Source of the DNA: Strigamia acuminata
Taxonomy: Eukaryota > Arthropoda > Chilopoda > Geophilomorpha > Linotaeniidae
DNA length: 64,000 nt
Assembly: GCA_949358305.1 (NCBI GenBank)
Contig: OX442314.1
Location: forward strand, 47,314,581-47,378,580
Direction of reading: 5' to 3'
Made by a program: the position numbers and the translations under genes. A model generated the notes under the pieces. That model worked only from the letters and a program-made list of their open reading frames with translations, did not search any database and had not been told where the DNA came from. The stretch's first letter is position 1. Every line of letters begins with the position of its first letter. Below are positions 22,415-33,378 of this stretch, piece by piece.

Positions 22415-22884
22415 CGAGTAAATACAAGACTCAGAAGCTGATCTGTGATCATGGAGCAAGATTGAAAACGTCATATTCGCTACTTGTTCCAAGATTCTGC
22501 TGGTATTGCATGTTAAAGGTAAGCCTAGTTAAGTTATTTGCACTTGAGTACAAAACAGTATATTATTATATATGTATATAGGTATAGGTCTGTATGTATC
22601 TGTGTGTGTAGTATATATAAAGCTGTTGTGAGCTGGTCGGATGAAGACCGAGGAGCGAGTTAGGCTGCCATTTTGCGATTGATTGTTGAGCGTGATCACA
22701 CTCGACTTGATCGGTGGTTCACTATGAATGTTTGATGTCGTTTGAAGTAAGGATATTGAGCGCATTTATTTATGTATTTATGAAGTGTATTTATGAAGTG
22801 TATTTATGAAGTGTATTTATAAATTTAAATTTGAATTTAAATTTGCATTTTTATTTGGTTTTGTTTTGTGGAATCTTAGCTGCA
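22415..22884. other. Spacer with 13-bp tandem repeat
   Basis: The unit TATTTATGAAGTG is repeated three times plus a partial (22775-22820). The block 22620-22760 (GTTGTGAGCTGGTCGG...) could be part of a Copia LTR, since a Copia gag fragment follows. Confidence 0.4.
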
Positions 22885-23330
22885 CATCATGGAAGAAATG
22901 TGAAACACCGACTTGTCGACATTGGGCAAGATTTGACCGGCGCCAATATGGGGCGAAATGAGCCACTGAAGCACTACATCAATCGGGTCGTGGCCATAAG
23001 TAAGCGGTCAGCAGCAGCAGAACGACCAGTTACAGAAAGCAAAATGATGTATTACTTGCTACATGGACAGACGCAGAAGTATGAACGCATCGCCGAGACT
23101 TTCCATGCAAAGAGAAACATGCAGTTGATAGATTTGAGGCGCACATTGGAGGTGTGGGAGAGATGGGCACGGGAAAAAGCAAAGGATGGATCCACATTCA
23201 ACGAGGAAGAAGCTTACAAAGCTCGCGCACGAGAAGGGAAGCAAGAGAAAAATGTCAAATGTTTTGAATGTGGCAAAATGTGACATTTTGCAAGAAACTG
23301 CAGAAGTACCGTATTACCTCACATAAAGTG
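22885..23330 (+). pseudogene. Copia-type gag fragment
   Basis: The open frame contains HYINRVVAISKRSAAAERPV, then YYLLHGQTQKYERIAETF and WERWAREKAK, the pattern of Ty1/Copia UBN2-type gag. It ends in a CCHC zinc knuckle CFECGKM-stop-HFARNC, in which a TGA (23281-23283) replaces one residue. Protease, integrase and RT are absent downstream. Confidence 0.75.
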
Positions 23331-24573
23331 GCATGCCGCTGGGCATGGGTTTACCAGCTTTTCAAAATTGGTACAAAAAATTTATACCAGCATGCCGGTA
23401 TAAGTATTTGCCCTTCTGATGCCTCTCAAATTGATTACTTTAATCATAAGCAGCAATATTAATCATTTGTCCTGCATAATGTATAATCGTCGGTAATGTA
23501 CAACAAAATTTATTAAATATTTAAGGAATTAAAGATTTTAACTTCCAAATATTTTAAAAATTTTAGTAACACAACTGCAGACAGAAAAACCTCTACGGAC
23601 AAAATAAAACCTGAAAACCAAGGAACGGCTACAGATCCAGTGAGGGTACGTTTCGTATTTATTATCTGTCGTATGTAATTGATGATTTTGGTATTTTTAC
23701 ATGAATTAATTACTGTTTAGATTTAAGCTTAATGATCTAAATAAATTTGGCATGATACTAGATGAAACGGGAGACTAAGTCGGTTGACGCCGCATTCGTA
23801 AATAACGTCACGGGCAAGGAAAATGCCGTCGATGTTTTGTTTAATGTTAAGTTTTATCTGTTAAGTTTGCTGGCCGTTAATATTGTCAATTCAACTGGTT
23901 TTCAATGTATTAAATCGCTCCTTAATTTAGCGGCGATTTTCATGTATAATGGTTAACGATTCTACTTAGATAGATGGGTTAATTGACGCGATTTGTTAGC
24001 GCTCTCGTTGTGTTATGTTAGTGAGAATTGATTTGTGTAATTTAAGTTTTTACGTGTTTATTCACTTAGAAATCTAGAGTCAAACTGTAGGACTTGTTTT
24101 GGAATTATGCAAATATTGAATTTATGTTTTCAGATCCAATGTTGAGTTTAAGTTTGATGTTTTAATTCTGTTGTGGCCAGAAAAGCGCCAAGTGTTTTCT
24201 TTATAAATCTGTTAACGCTAATTTGGAACTTGATATTCGTGCATTACGCCTTCTATAAGTAATGTACTAATTTTCCCATGCAATTTATTATAAAATTGCA
24301 ACTGTAGTTAGGTTTAAGTAAAATTAAGCCTTCTGCCTGTCATTTGAAACTTGAATTGTTGTCACCATTGTTCAGATCTCGTGTCAAGTGCTTTTCTATT
24401 GTCATGAGGTTTTTACTTCACTTGCGAATAAAACACCATACAAACAGCTCTGATTTCTCTTCTTCTCCTCATATTATGCACAAGGTCAAACGATTGAGAG
24501 AGAGTCAACGCGACTCTGAATGTGATGTTCACACAAGGCGGACCATCCATCCATCCATTACCAATTCCAATAT
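23331..24573. other. AT-rich spacer
   Basis: No coding block recognised. The block 23750-24570 precedes a BEL-type gag relic and may be its decayed LTR, but no second copy is present to confirm it. A CCATC run lies near 24543-24556. Confidence 0.3.
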
Positions 24574-25710
24574 TTGAATTGCTTCAGTCTGAACTGGGGT
24601 CCAGTTCGAAAAAACATTGAAGATTTGTTGGGCACTTCAGCCAACATGCAAGACTTTGGTGAACTCGACGCAATATCGCAATCTATCCAAGTCCAAGAGC
24701 AACACGCTACAACTGTAGATGACCTCACTGTTCTCAACCGCATCTGCCAAGGAAGAAATACTTAGATTTTATTTTTCGATTAGACAAAGTCGGATCAGAG
24801 ATCAATCACTTGAAGAAGCGAGTTGAAGTCGCTCGTACCAGTCCGATCTCATTGAGAGCTAGCGCAATTACAGGTGCTTCACAGACATTCAACCCCGGAT
24901 TGACATCGTGTTCTACAAAGAACAACAATTTACGCTTACCCAAAATCGAGATTTCCAAATACGACGGTAGTCCGCTTAAGTTTCAATCCTACATCGATAT
25001 GTTTGAAGCGACTGTAGATAAGAATGATGATCTGTCAGAGATTGAAAAAATACAGTATCTGAAATCAACCTGTATTGGGGATGCAGAAAAGGTCGTTGGA
25101 TCTTTTCCACTTACCAAGGATTAATATGCTCTTGCATTAGCAGAGTTGAGTAGCCGTTACGGATCCGAAGTTAACCAGAAAAATGCCTTGATCAAATCAA
25201 TTCGAGAGCTCAAAGCTATCCACGAGATGTATCCCGTTCTACCAGTCAAAAAGTTGTTGACATCAATTTCCTCATCTTTGAAAACGCTTGACAAGTTGCG
25301 TGTGCCTATTCATACAGCTGGTCTTTTTCTTGTGCCAGAACTACTTGAGAAATTTCCACCCGTTATCGCAAAACGTTATCATCAGACCAATCAAAGACGC
25401 ATGGACAACGTGCTTAAAATTTGTCGATTTTGTTGCTGAAGAGCTAAGAATTGCTGAGCTTGCCGAAGAAACAAACATGCAAATCAGCCTTTTGAAGACC
25501 TGCCAGCGACTTAACAAGGTAAATAACGTTCATACAGATCAGGAAGCCAAGGAAAATAACCAAACAGAGCGTTTTCCAGGTCACCCTAGCTCCCGGGATG
25601 CACTTCGTGGCGGCAATTCGCGTTTGGCAACCAATGACGCCCGTTTACGACCAATAACTGTCACAAGCCATCTAGGCACACCGCCAGATCGCTACATCGT
25701 TACAGGTTAG
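24574..25710 (+). pseudogene. BEL/Pao gag relic
   Basis: LPKIEISKYDGSPLKFQSY at about 24935, then LKSTCIGDAEKVVGSF and ALAELSSRYGSE, is the DUF1759-type gag core of BEL/Pao. A TAA at 25123 and at least two frame changes break it. A later block (FVDFVAEELRIAELAEE, 25425-25470) is the following helical part. Family and frame differ from the intact element at 3659. Confidence 0.75.
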
Positions 25711-26819
25711 TAAAAACCAGAAATACATGTGAAACAATAACCAAATTAACATTAGTGACCAATTTCAGGTGATCTCTGCCTCCCAGTTCACTTGTGCTAT
25801 GGCGGCCACCTTGCTGATGCACGCCTATACTTACTAATGTTATAATGCTAGAAATAACACGTAAAAACGAGAAATGGCACATAAAACGACCACAGACGTC
25901 TAACAACACAACTTTTGACCATTCCAAGTGTGGCAGGCATCGCTGCAACCCCCGAGGACTTCACGGATCGTAAAGAGAGAGAAGAGTTGATGTAGTAAGC
26001 TTTTGAGTGGATATTTCAAGCCTAGCCTCTTTCCTTTTTTCTCCAGTCCATTTTAGTATAAGAAAACAAGTAGTTAGGGGAGCAATCTCCTCCCGTCTAA
26101 GAGAAATAGATCAAGGTAGATACCTGTGGATTTTATCCTTTTTCCGGGCACAAAAGATTTGAAAGCAACGGGGATATGCTAGGTAACTGCTTCTTTTGTT
26201 TTTTCAAATTCGTTCCAACCATACCTACAGATGACCAGCTCTCAGCATGAGAAGTTCATCTCAAAAGTTCGAGATTTGAATACTGAACTGACTACCACAA
26301 CAGAAGTGACTACAACAACCCATATTTGACTTTCACTCCTATTATAAATATCATATAATATTTATAAGAGGTCAATTGGTAAATGGCTCTTACCAACCCT
26401 TTAAAAAGATAACCACACAAGTTGTGGCGATGCAGATAAAAGTCAACTGCACCTCTCGGATATTTAACCCCTTCATTACACAGATTCGAACCGGACCCAG
26501 AAGCCCAACCAGGACCAGATGAATGCCAAACTCAGATGACATCTATTGTTCCAGACCAAGGATCCTTTGATACTATTACAGCGTCCTCCAGGCCATTAGA
26601 TGTATAGTTTAATCGAATCGTTAATTTGGCCATTTGTCGGCTTTGCACTTATATAATGATATTCTATGCAAAATTGATTAACGTAATCACTTTTTCGGTG
26701 ATTATATTTACCATCAATAAATGTTATGTTTTGATAAACATTGACTCATTATTTTATCCTCAGTTCACACTTTAGGTTTGTCAAGCTTATCTCTCAGGTA
26801 TTGGAAAAGATAGACTTGC
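25711..26819. other. Spacer, possible LTR remains
   Basis: No coding block recognised. The 26030-26210 block (AAAACAAGTAGTTAGGGGAG...) reads like an old LTR. An AATAAA occurs near 26717. Confidence 0.3.
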
Positions 26820-27091
26820 TTGTTATGCCAAAATAACCCAATGGTACTTATTTTGAGCGGAGAGCGTCATCGTCACAAACGTGACTCCGCAATTCGATGG
26901 CATGTCAAGGGCCCAGCAAAGTGCTTCACAAAGAGCTACTGCTGCATGGCCTGCGCTGAAAGAGTTATGTTAGCTCTTGCCACGATAACATCTGGCAAAG
27001 AGTAAGGCAAACACATGTTTCCAACAGTATTTGCATTTCAATACAGCTTAGTGCAACTTTTGACGTCACCTGACCGAGAAGGATCACGCAA

Positions 27092-27319
27092 TTGGTTATT
27101 GTGTCCCAAGATTACACCACGAGACATGGACTTTACCCTATTCCAGCTGAAAGCCATTGGATGCTCTATGCATTTGATTTTAACCATCCGCCAGCTCAAA
27201 TGACCTTATATGATCCATCTGGCCCAATCCGAAACCTTCGTGACAAATACTGGGAACACATCCACACCCACACCAACCTAACAAGCACAGGAATTTACTT
27301 TCCAGTCCACGAAGTATGA
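27092..27319 (+). pseudogene. Ulp1/C48 cysteine-protease-like fragment
   Basis: The frame reads YPIPAESHWMLYAFDF, then MTLYDPSG. HW and YDS/P are the catalytic His and Asp motifs of Ulp1-type proteases, which remove SUMO-like modifiers. In transposons they occur beside MULE- or Helitron-type enzymes. The last catalytic part (Gln and Cys) is missing, as the frame ends at 27319. Open frames at 26820-27005 look like further decayed pieces. The 1.5-kb repeat copy 2 starts 92 bp downstream, as copy 1 starts just after the FLYWCH/MULE-like fragment. Confidence 0.45.
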
Positions 27320-27410
27320 AAAGCTCCTTGAGTTGCTTAACTCCATAGTGATTCATGGGGTCCGACAATCCTGTACTAATGTTATTAGCAGAACCAAATG
27401 AGTTAGGCGC

Positions 27411-28976
27411 TAGGATAACGTATGAGATTAAGCATGCCACCAAATTCCAAAGTGTACAATTGCACCAATCAAATAATTACGATATAATTCAAATACAAGC
27501 GTATATTTCCTAATAATTCCAAAGAAATAAACAACAGGCATGATCAAATTTGGCATGAAAATTGAACCCAGGATTGACAGGGGAGATGATGGATATTTTA
27601 GGCAAGAGGAAGAAACTGGAGCAGAGACTGAATTGACAACTGATAATGTAAATGGCACATTCATATACGAATGCGGTTTTACAGAACAATTTAAAATGTA
27701 AATGCAATCGTACAAAAAATATCAAATAATAAAATTCAAGAAATGTGAAAAAGTAAAAACTAAACACAAATTAAGAATCAACCAGAGTTGGAATTGACAT
27801 CCCCAAAAAACCAGATGGAAAGAAAGTAAATCTTTCAATTAAAAATCGAAGAAAAAGGATTTCGAATGTAAACTGAAAAGAAAATTCATGAAATTTATAT
27901 ATGATTATTACCAGGTGTAAAACGAGTAATTCTTAAAATTTATCCGGCAAATACACAAAATTAGTGAGACGAAAGGAAGCGAGAACACAAGGAAATGTGT
28001 TAAAATATAAGCTTATATATATTAAACCATATTAAATATGCTTAAATATTGCTTAACACTGCGCATCAAGCATCTAGGTTTTAAGCATGTGTTAGAGAAA
28101 ACTAAACATAAAAATGAAACCATTCAAATGAGAAATTCAATAAAGACTTAATCAAATAAAGATCATGGACAACAGGATTAAAATGACAAATATTCGACAG
28201 AAAATGTAAATGCCACATTCATATAGGAATGCAGTCCTACAATACAAATTCAATGTAAATGCCACACATTGCGGTCTTACAATACAAACTCATGAAAAAT
28301 GCAATCATCGAAAAATATATCAAATAATATAAATACAAGAAATGTGAAAAATGAAAAACAAAACCAAATCCGGAAATCTTTTGGTTCCACTGAATCAACT
28401 CATGTCATCAATTTTCCGAGGCAGCCAGGGGTGACCACGAGGAGGTACAGAGTTAGATTTTACATCCCCAATAAACAACAAGTTATGTGATCAGAAATTA
28501 AAAACGTTAGAATCCAAATTAGGCCCTCGAATTGGCCGAGTGAAACGAAATGGCGGCCATTGATGTTCAAACTTGAATCGAATTCACGAGCGAGAAAACA
28601 ACGGAAAATGCTAAAACAGAAAAACAATTTTCTTTTGAATCAATGCCCAAATATTACTTATAAGCAAGCTAAACAACATATTACCCAATGAAATATACCA
28701 GTGACCAATTCTACATCAATTTCCAACGAATTTTCTCGGCACGAATCGACGTGGAACACCACTGCTTAACGGCGAGGATGTAACTACGGGGTTTACCGAG
28801 AAAAAACACGTTACACCGCTTAACATAGAAACAATCTTTAATAACACCGTAGCAACAGAGAGGACAATTCCTCCAGCTATAAAAAGTCACAACAACTTTA
28901 CATTTCGTGGGTTAGCTACACAATTTAACACGAATTAAAAAAGAATTTTATAAATCATCAAACATAAATATTGCAG
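27411..28976. repeat. 1.5-kb dispersed repeat, copy 2
   Basis: Same orientation and internal layout as 14137-15665, 1566 bp. It differs by many substitutions and small indels, so the two copies are old. Its right end (AAATCATCAAACATAAATATTG) is also found in every macrosatellite unit (for example about 42775), and 18 bp after its end the macrosatellite stub starts at 28995. Confidence 0.85.
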
Positions 28977-28994
28977 AAGTGCTGAAATCCACAC

Positions 28995-29179
28995 ATGTAA
29001 ATTTCCTCCGAATTTTGCAATTTTTCCTCATATTTTGACCAAATTCTCAATTTTTTGGATAAATTTTGACCAAATTCTCAATTTTTTGGATAAATTTTGA
29101 CCAAATTCCCAATTTTTTCCATTAGTTTTGACCAAATTCTTAATTCTTAACCTAACGTGCCCTTAATCTAACGTAACCT
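28995..29179. repeat. Macrosatellite unit stub (U0), left edge of the array
   Basis: It matches the end part of each unit (for example 46551-46727): TGTAAATTTCCTCCGAATTT, three ~30-bp GACCAAATTCTCAATTTTTT repeats, then CCTAACGTGCCCTTAATCTAA. It ends in ACCT (29176-29179), the 5' target duplication of the Gypsy element. Its other side continues at 42690. Confidence 0.95.
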
Positions 29180-30199
29180 TGTTGTGACCCGACTGGACCG
29201 GGGTCAACGAAGAGTTTCTCTCGTGACCTCGTTTCGGGTGTAAGGGGAGCCGCAAGCGCGTCTCCCTTCCCTCAGTGCATTGACATCTAGTCAATGGACA
29301 GGCGTCTGCCCTGAGGGAGTGGGGATGGCTCGTCCACCCCACCATTGGGTGATTCCGGTCACCTGTCAACCCCGCTTTGTGCAAAGGAATGTGCCTTGCA
29401 CTGAGCGGGCAGAACCAACACAACCATCAAACGAGAAACACACGTAAAACCCGTCGTCCTACAAGATCAGGCCCAAGTAAATATACTGGGATTGACCAAG
29501 GACAAAGGACAATTTACCGTGAGTACGTTTGGTCAGTGTCAAACTCCGCAGAGTAACCTGCGAGATAAGATTACCACACTATTTTAGCACACCAGCTAGA
29601 AATAGTAAAAGCCACTCCAGTTTAGCGAGTTGTGCAGACAAACGGTCGCACAAGCCTAAACTGCAGTAAAACCACGACGAGCGTTCCCGCCGCTGTGTGA
29701 CCGCCGGGAGCCAGAAGAGTCCGCCGCTGTGTGATCGCCGGACACCACACAAAAACCTAGACAACAGCCCGAAGTAAGCCTTTTAACTAAGCATTCACTC
29801 GCGCCCGACCAGCGTGAGCCCGAAGGACCAGCCAGAGACGAGCCGAGGACGCCATATTGCCACGCCGGCCCAAGACGACACCACGTTGCCACAACGAGGA
29901 CGCCATCTTGGACACGACCGAGACAACAGACGACCTCGCCGATTCCAGCCAGCTTTCATCATACCTTTACCTTTCCATTTCCCTTCACCCATTCCGATTT
30001 ACCTTTTACCTACCTTTTATATATATATATATATAAGATATATCTGTACATTGTCCCACAGAATAAATCTATATTATATTTTACCTTTTATATCTGTGTA
30101 ATCATTTCTTTGGGTAAACCGCTTGAGCAAAGCGGTAGTGAGTTAGTCGAATTAAGTAATCAACCCACGAGTTAGCGACGGTTAGAGTTGAGCGCGACA
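29180..30199 (+). repeat. 5' LTR of the Gypsy element
   Basis: TG...CA ends. A (TA)n run at about 30019-30036 could serve as a TATA element, and AATAAA follows at about 30063. A TGTGACCG/TGTGATCG-CCGCCG pair recurs near 29690-29740. Confidence 0.95.
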
Positions 30200-30201
30200 C
30201 G

Positions 30202-30219
30202 TGGGGGCCTGTCCGGGAT
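30202..30219 (+). promoter_or_regulatory. tRNA primer-binding site (proline-tRNA-like)
   Basis: TGGGGGCCTGTCCGGGAT lies two bases after the LTR. The known primer site for proline tRNA is TGGGGGCTCGTCCGGGAT; this differs at two adjacent positions. Confidence 0.8.
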
Positions 30220-30271
30220 CAAGTTGAATAACTGATTCTAACCTGTGATTACATCATACCCAAAGCAAGAA

Positions 30272-33200
30272 ATGGCAGATAATACTCGAGTAACAGATTC
30301 CGACTCCGACGCAAACAAGAGAGCCGGCAGTCGTAAAGGCGCCGACTATCACTTGCGATCTGGAGGTCCCTTACCCAAAGCCTCAGCGCACGAAGCGAGG
30401 CAAAAACGGCGTAAGCCTAAACCCGATCGTAGAAGCGCATCCGAGGCATCGCACCCGTCTCGCACCGAGACGAGGCAGCGATTGGACGAGACAGAGCGGG
30501 GTGAAGAGCAATCTCACTCCAAACTGCCGCGTTCTAACCGTGACGGCGAGACGAGCGGAAACGAGGTTTTATCCCGTAACCAATCGCCTCGTCTAACGCA
30601 CGACACCGAGGTGGGCAGTCCGAAAGCAGCGTCTCCGATACAAAAGACGGCCTCAAATACGACCGCTAATTCGGCACTAAACACGCCAATTACGCAAAGC
30701 CGCCCAGCTTCGGTCAGGTCCGAAGGACACAAGTCCAACTCATCCTCTGTCAAGCGTGTTTCGAGCCAGCCTTACAGCGTCTCGGGCACCTTGATTGATG
30801 CGATGCAATTGGCACAGGCGGAAGGAGTGAGATACACCCTTCCGACGGGGAAAATTACCGTGTACGAAACGTTACAGATCGTACGTGCAGCTTTAAAAGC
30901 GCACAGTGTATCCCCACAAATCACCATTGTTGAAGGTGCACACGCTCAACAATTGGTTGATTCCGCTCAATTTGAAGCGGATGCAGAGAACGAGGCTCGT
31001 CAAGCCATTCGCGAGAGACGGAGGAAGCTGGCGGAAAGAGAAGCGCAAGCTCTCGAGTACGGCAGAACCCAGCCCAATCCGACTACTCCCGAGGAGGTAG
31101 AAATAGTTGACCGAGCCCTGAGAGCACATCGATATGCTTTCCACTCGCAACAAGAAGCAGAGCGAGCATTTATGGCCAGATTGCGACGAGATGACCCGAA
31201 ATCCGTCCGCAAACCAGAGGTCAGTTCATCCGAGCTGTCCGACGAGAGCCTAGAGGGAGACCCAAAGCGCACGCCGAAGGCCAAACCCAAACCCCAGCCG
31301 GAGAGAGCAACACCAGCTACTCCGCGCAAGAGAGATGCGTCGGCCAGAGAACAACAAACTCGGCCCCGCATGCAAGCTCTCGATTCAGCCACAAATAATG
31401 CGATAACGCGATTAATCAACGCTAATAATGCTAGGCGAAATGAAGAGCAAGCTCTCACAAGCCAACAGCATGATAATCCACAAGGGACTGAGTGGCAACA
31501 ACCAGTGCCCATCCTTAAAGACGACGAGTCGTCAAGGAGACAATCGCATGATCGCACCTCTTCGCGAGAAGAAGGCAAACGCGATGAAAGACCGAAATAT
31601 TTTCACTACGGAAATAGTGATTCGTCGTCAGATGGACTGGAGTCAAATGCACCCAGTCATCACGATTCGGAGAGAGGTTCCGGAGAAAGACGAAGGGAAA
31701 GAGAACGCGATGAACGCAGAGAAAGGGAACGTGACGACCGTCGTAGGGGCCGGAAAGAGTCAAACTCTTCACGGCGCAACCCGCCACGCCGCTCACCGTC
31801 TCCCGACCCCAGCTCCGACCCCTCATCCAACGACGACAGACGAAAGGAGAAATCAAGTAATCGCCGGAAGAAATCCAACTCTCCGCGCGATAGAGAGAAA
31901 CGACGTCGATCGGAAAATAGCGACCACCGACGGGAGGAGTTTCAGGACCTTCCCCGACAAAGCGCGTTTACCGATTCGACGGGTCGGCAGTATACGATGG
32001 GAGAGCTTGGAAGAGCCCTACTCGGCTCGTTGAAGGCCGAGGGAATCGATCTGAGCAAACGAAACGATCGTAATCGTAACACTGGCGACCGCGTAAAGAA
32101 AAAATACGCTGTCTCCCGACGTGACACCATGAGTGTTACCGGGAATATTAGGTGGCAATTTTATATTCAGAACCGTTTCGACGGGTCATGGAAAGCGGGA
32201 GATCGCTTCCTTGACGAAGTAATTCGAATTAAGACTGCCACCAAAGCCACCGTAGGAGACATGCTCACCCACGGTATTGTCGAGCTAATGACAGGCTCGG
32301 CACGTGAGTGGTACCAAGGATTGAAAGGCGTCAATTGGGACGACTTTTTAATGAGATTCGACCTACGCTACGGCGAGACACCCGAAGAGGTGAGCCGAAA
32401 GATGCGAGGTCTTCGCCAGATGCCTGGTGAAACCATAATGGATTACGACATTCGCGCCAGATTGTTGTTCGAAAAGGCCCCGATGGAATTTCATGCCACG
32501 GGATTCAACCTTTTCTTTCTCGGCGGTTTGTCGGAATACTCGCAAAGGGTGCTACTTGAAGAAAGGGCACCGACAGGAGGTAGCTACGAGGAGATGAGCG
32601 CCTTCCTGTTCGAGAACACGATAGATATCGAGAAGAGATATTATTCCGCTTTACCAGAAGCGGAGAAAGCAGCGACCGCAAAACGTCTCAAGTTGAGTGC
32701 GGAAAGATATGGGGCGACAGATAAGATTATGCGCCCTACTGAATATCTTAGCGGTATAATGGAGCTGGCAGAAGCTAGCGTTGGTTTGCAAATAAAAAAT
32801 AAACTGACATCCACGCTGCCTTCCAACCCTTTGGCCGCCCCTAAAAAGGCACCGACAGCGTCAGCCATGCAAGCGACACTGGAGGAGGTCAAGGAGGGGG
32901 AGGAAGCCGAACAAAATGTCGGAAAATCAGACGAAAAAGAAGAAAAAGACGATTATTCGACGGACGAAGAAATACGAAGCTATCGCGATACCTTATCAAC
33001 GGGTTGCGATGAGGAAGGACCGCTAGTACATCTCATCCATCGAGATAGAGCGGTAGAAGAATTTCGCGCCAGGTTAAAACCAAATGCCGGCCGAATTCCG
33101 AAGTATTTTCGAAAAAATTACACGCCACCGTCGAAAGCAGACCCTGAAAAGAAAAAATCGACTGAAGCCCCAAGAGACAAATCAAATATTCGTTGTTTCA

Positions 33201-33355
33201 AGTGTAACCAACCGGGTCACTATTCCAATGAGTGCCCAAGAACAGCGAAAGAAGACGCTAAATTTGACGCAATAATGAAGCAGATGGCAGAGATTAAACT
33301 CGCCATGGCAAAAAACGAGTCAAAAAACGAGTCAGCGCAGGCGGCGAAGAAATAA
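30272..33355 (+). CDS. gag: Gypsy Gag, 1027 aa, RS-rich extension
   Basis: The first ATG of the open frame is at 30272 (the frame itself is open earlier). The first ~600 residues are charged and low in hydrophobics, including an Arg/Ser/Glu-rich tract at about 468-555 (RRERERDERRERERDDRR, SRRNPPRRSPSPDPSS) like the RS domains of splicing factors. A retrotransposon capsid-type domain follows at about 620-790 (WQFYIQNRFDGSW, SAREWYQGL, FDLRYGETPEEV, LRQMPGETIMDY). One CCHC zinc knuckle lies at about 974 (CFKCNQPGHYSNEC). The C-terminus is Lys/Asn/Glu-rich and contains the slippery repeats that lead into pol. Usual Gypsy Gag is 300-500 aa, so this is unusually long. Confidence 0.92.
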   Translation: MADNTRVTDSDSDANKRAGSRKGADYHLRSGGPLPKASAHEARQKRRKPKPDRRSASEASHPSRTETRQRLDETERGEEQSHSKLPRSNRDGETSGNEVLSRNQSPRLTHDTEVGSPKAASPIQKTASNTTANSALNTPITQSRPASVRSEGHKSNSSSVKRVSSQPYSVSGTLIDAMQLAQAEGVRYTLPTGKITVYETLQIVRAALKAHSVSPQITIVEGAHAQQLVDSAQFEADAENEARQAIRERRRKLAEREAQALEYGRTQPNPTTPEEVEIVDRALRAHRYAFHSQQEAERAFMARLRRDDPKSVRKPEVSSSELSDESLEGDPKRTPKAKPKPQPERATPATPRKRDASAREQQTRPRMQALDSATNNAITRLINANNARRNEEQALTSQQHDNPQGTEWQQPVPILKDDESSRRQSHDRTSSREEGKRDERPKYFHYGNSDSSSDGLESNAPSHHDSERGSGERRRERERDERRERERDDRRRGRKESNSSRRNPPRRSPSPDPSSDPSSNDDRRKEKSSNRRKKSNSPRDREKRRRSENSDHRREEFQDLPRQSAFTDSTGRQYTMGELGRALLGSLKAEGIDLSKRNDRNRNTGDRVKKKYAVSRRDTMSVTGNIRWQFYIQNRFDGSWKAGDRFLDEVIRIKTATKATVGDMLTHGIVELMTGSAREWYQGLKGVNWDDFLMRFDLRYGETPEEVSRKMRGLRQMPGETIMDYDIRARLLFEKAPMEFHATGFNLFFLGGLSEYSQRVLLEERAPTGGSYEEMSAFLFENTIDIEKRYYSALPEAEKAATAKRLKLSAERYGATDKIMRPTEYLSGIMELAEASVGLQIKNKLTSTLPSNPLAAPKKAPTASAMQATLEEVKEGEEAEQNVGKSDEKEEKDDYSTDEEIRSYRDTLSTGCDEEGPLVHLIHRDRAVEEFRARLKPNAGRIPKYFRKNYTPPSKADPEKKKSTEAPRDKSNIRCFKCNQPGHYSNECPRTAKEDAKFDAIMKQMAEIKLAMAKNESKNESAQAAKK
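33310..33328 (+). promoter_or_regulatory. Tandem -1 frameshift heptamers A-AAA-AAC in the gag-pol overlap
   Basis: In the gag frame the codons read GCA AAA AAC GAG TCA AAA AAC GAG, giving two heptamers A-AAA-AAC (33310-33316 and 33322-33328) in the correct phase for -1 slippage. The pol frame is gag -1 and is open from 33298 on, so slippage at either site joins pol. The two lie in a duplicated 12-nt unit. Heptamers of this form are established -1 frameshift sites in retroviruses and related elements; use here is inferred. Confidence 0.75.
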
Positions 33356-33378
33356 CTTCTCGACCGTCTGCGCCATTC

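Noticed and set aside
29163-30101. Open frames of 60-95 codons inside the Gypsy LTRs, seen in both copies
   Set aside because: Repeated only because the LTR is duplicated; no motif, start context or homology.
30245-30271. Start of gag at the beginning of the open frame
   Set aside because: The open frame begins with GTG; the first ATG is 30272, and a non-ATG start is not needed.
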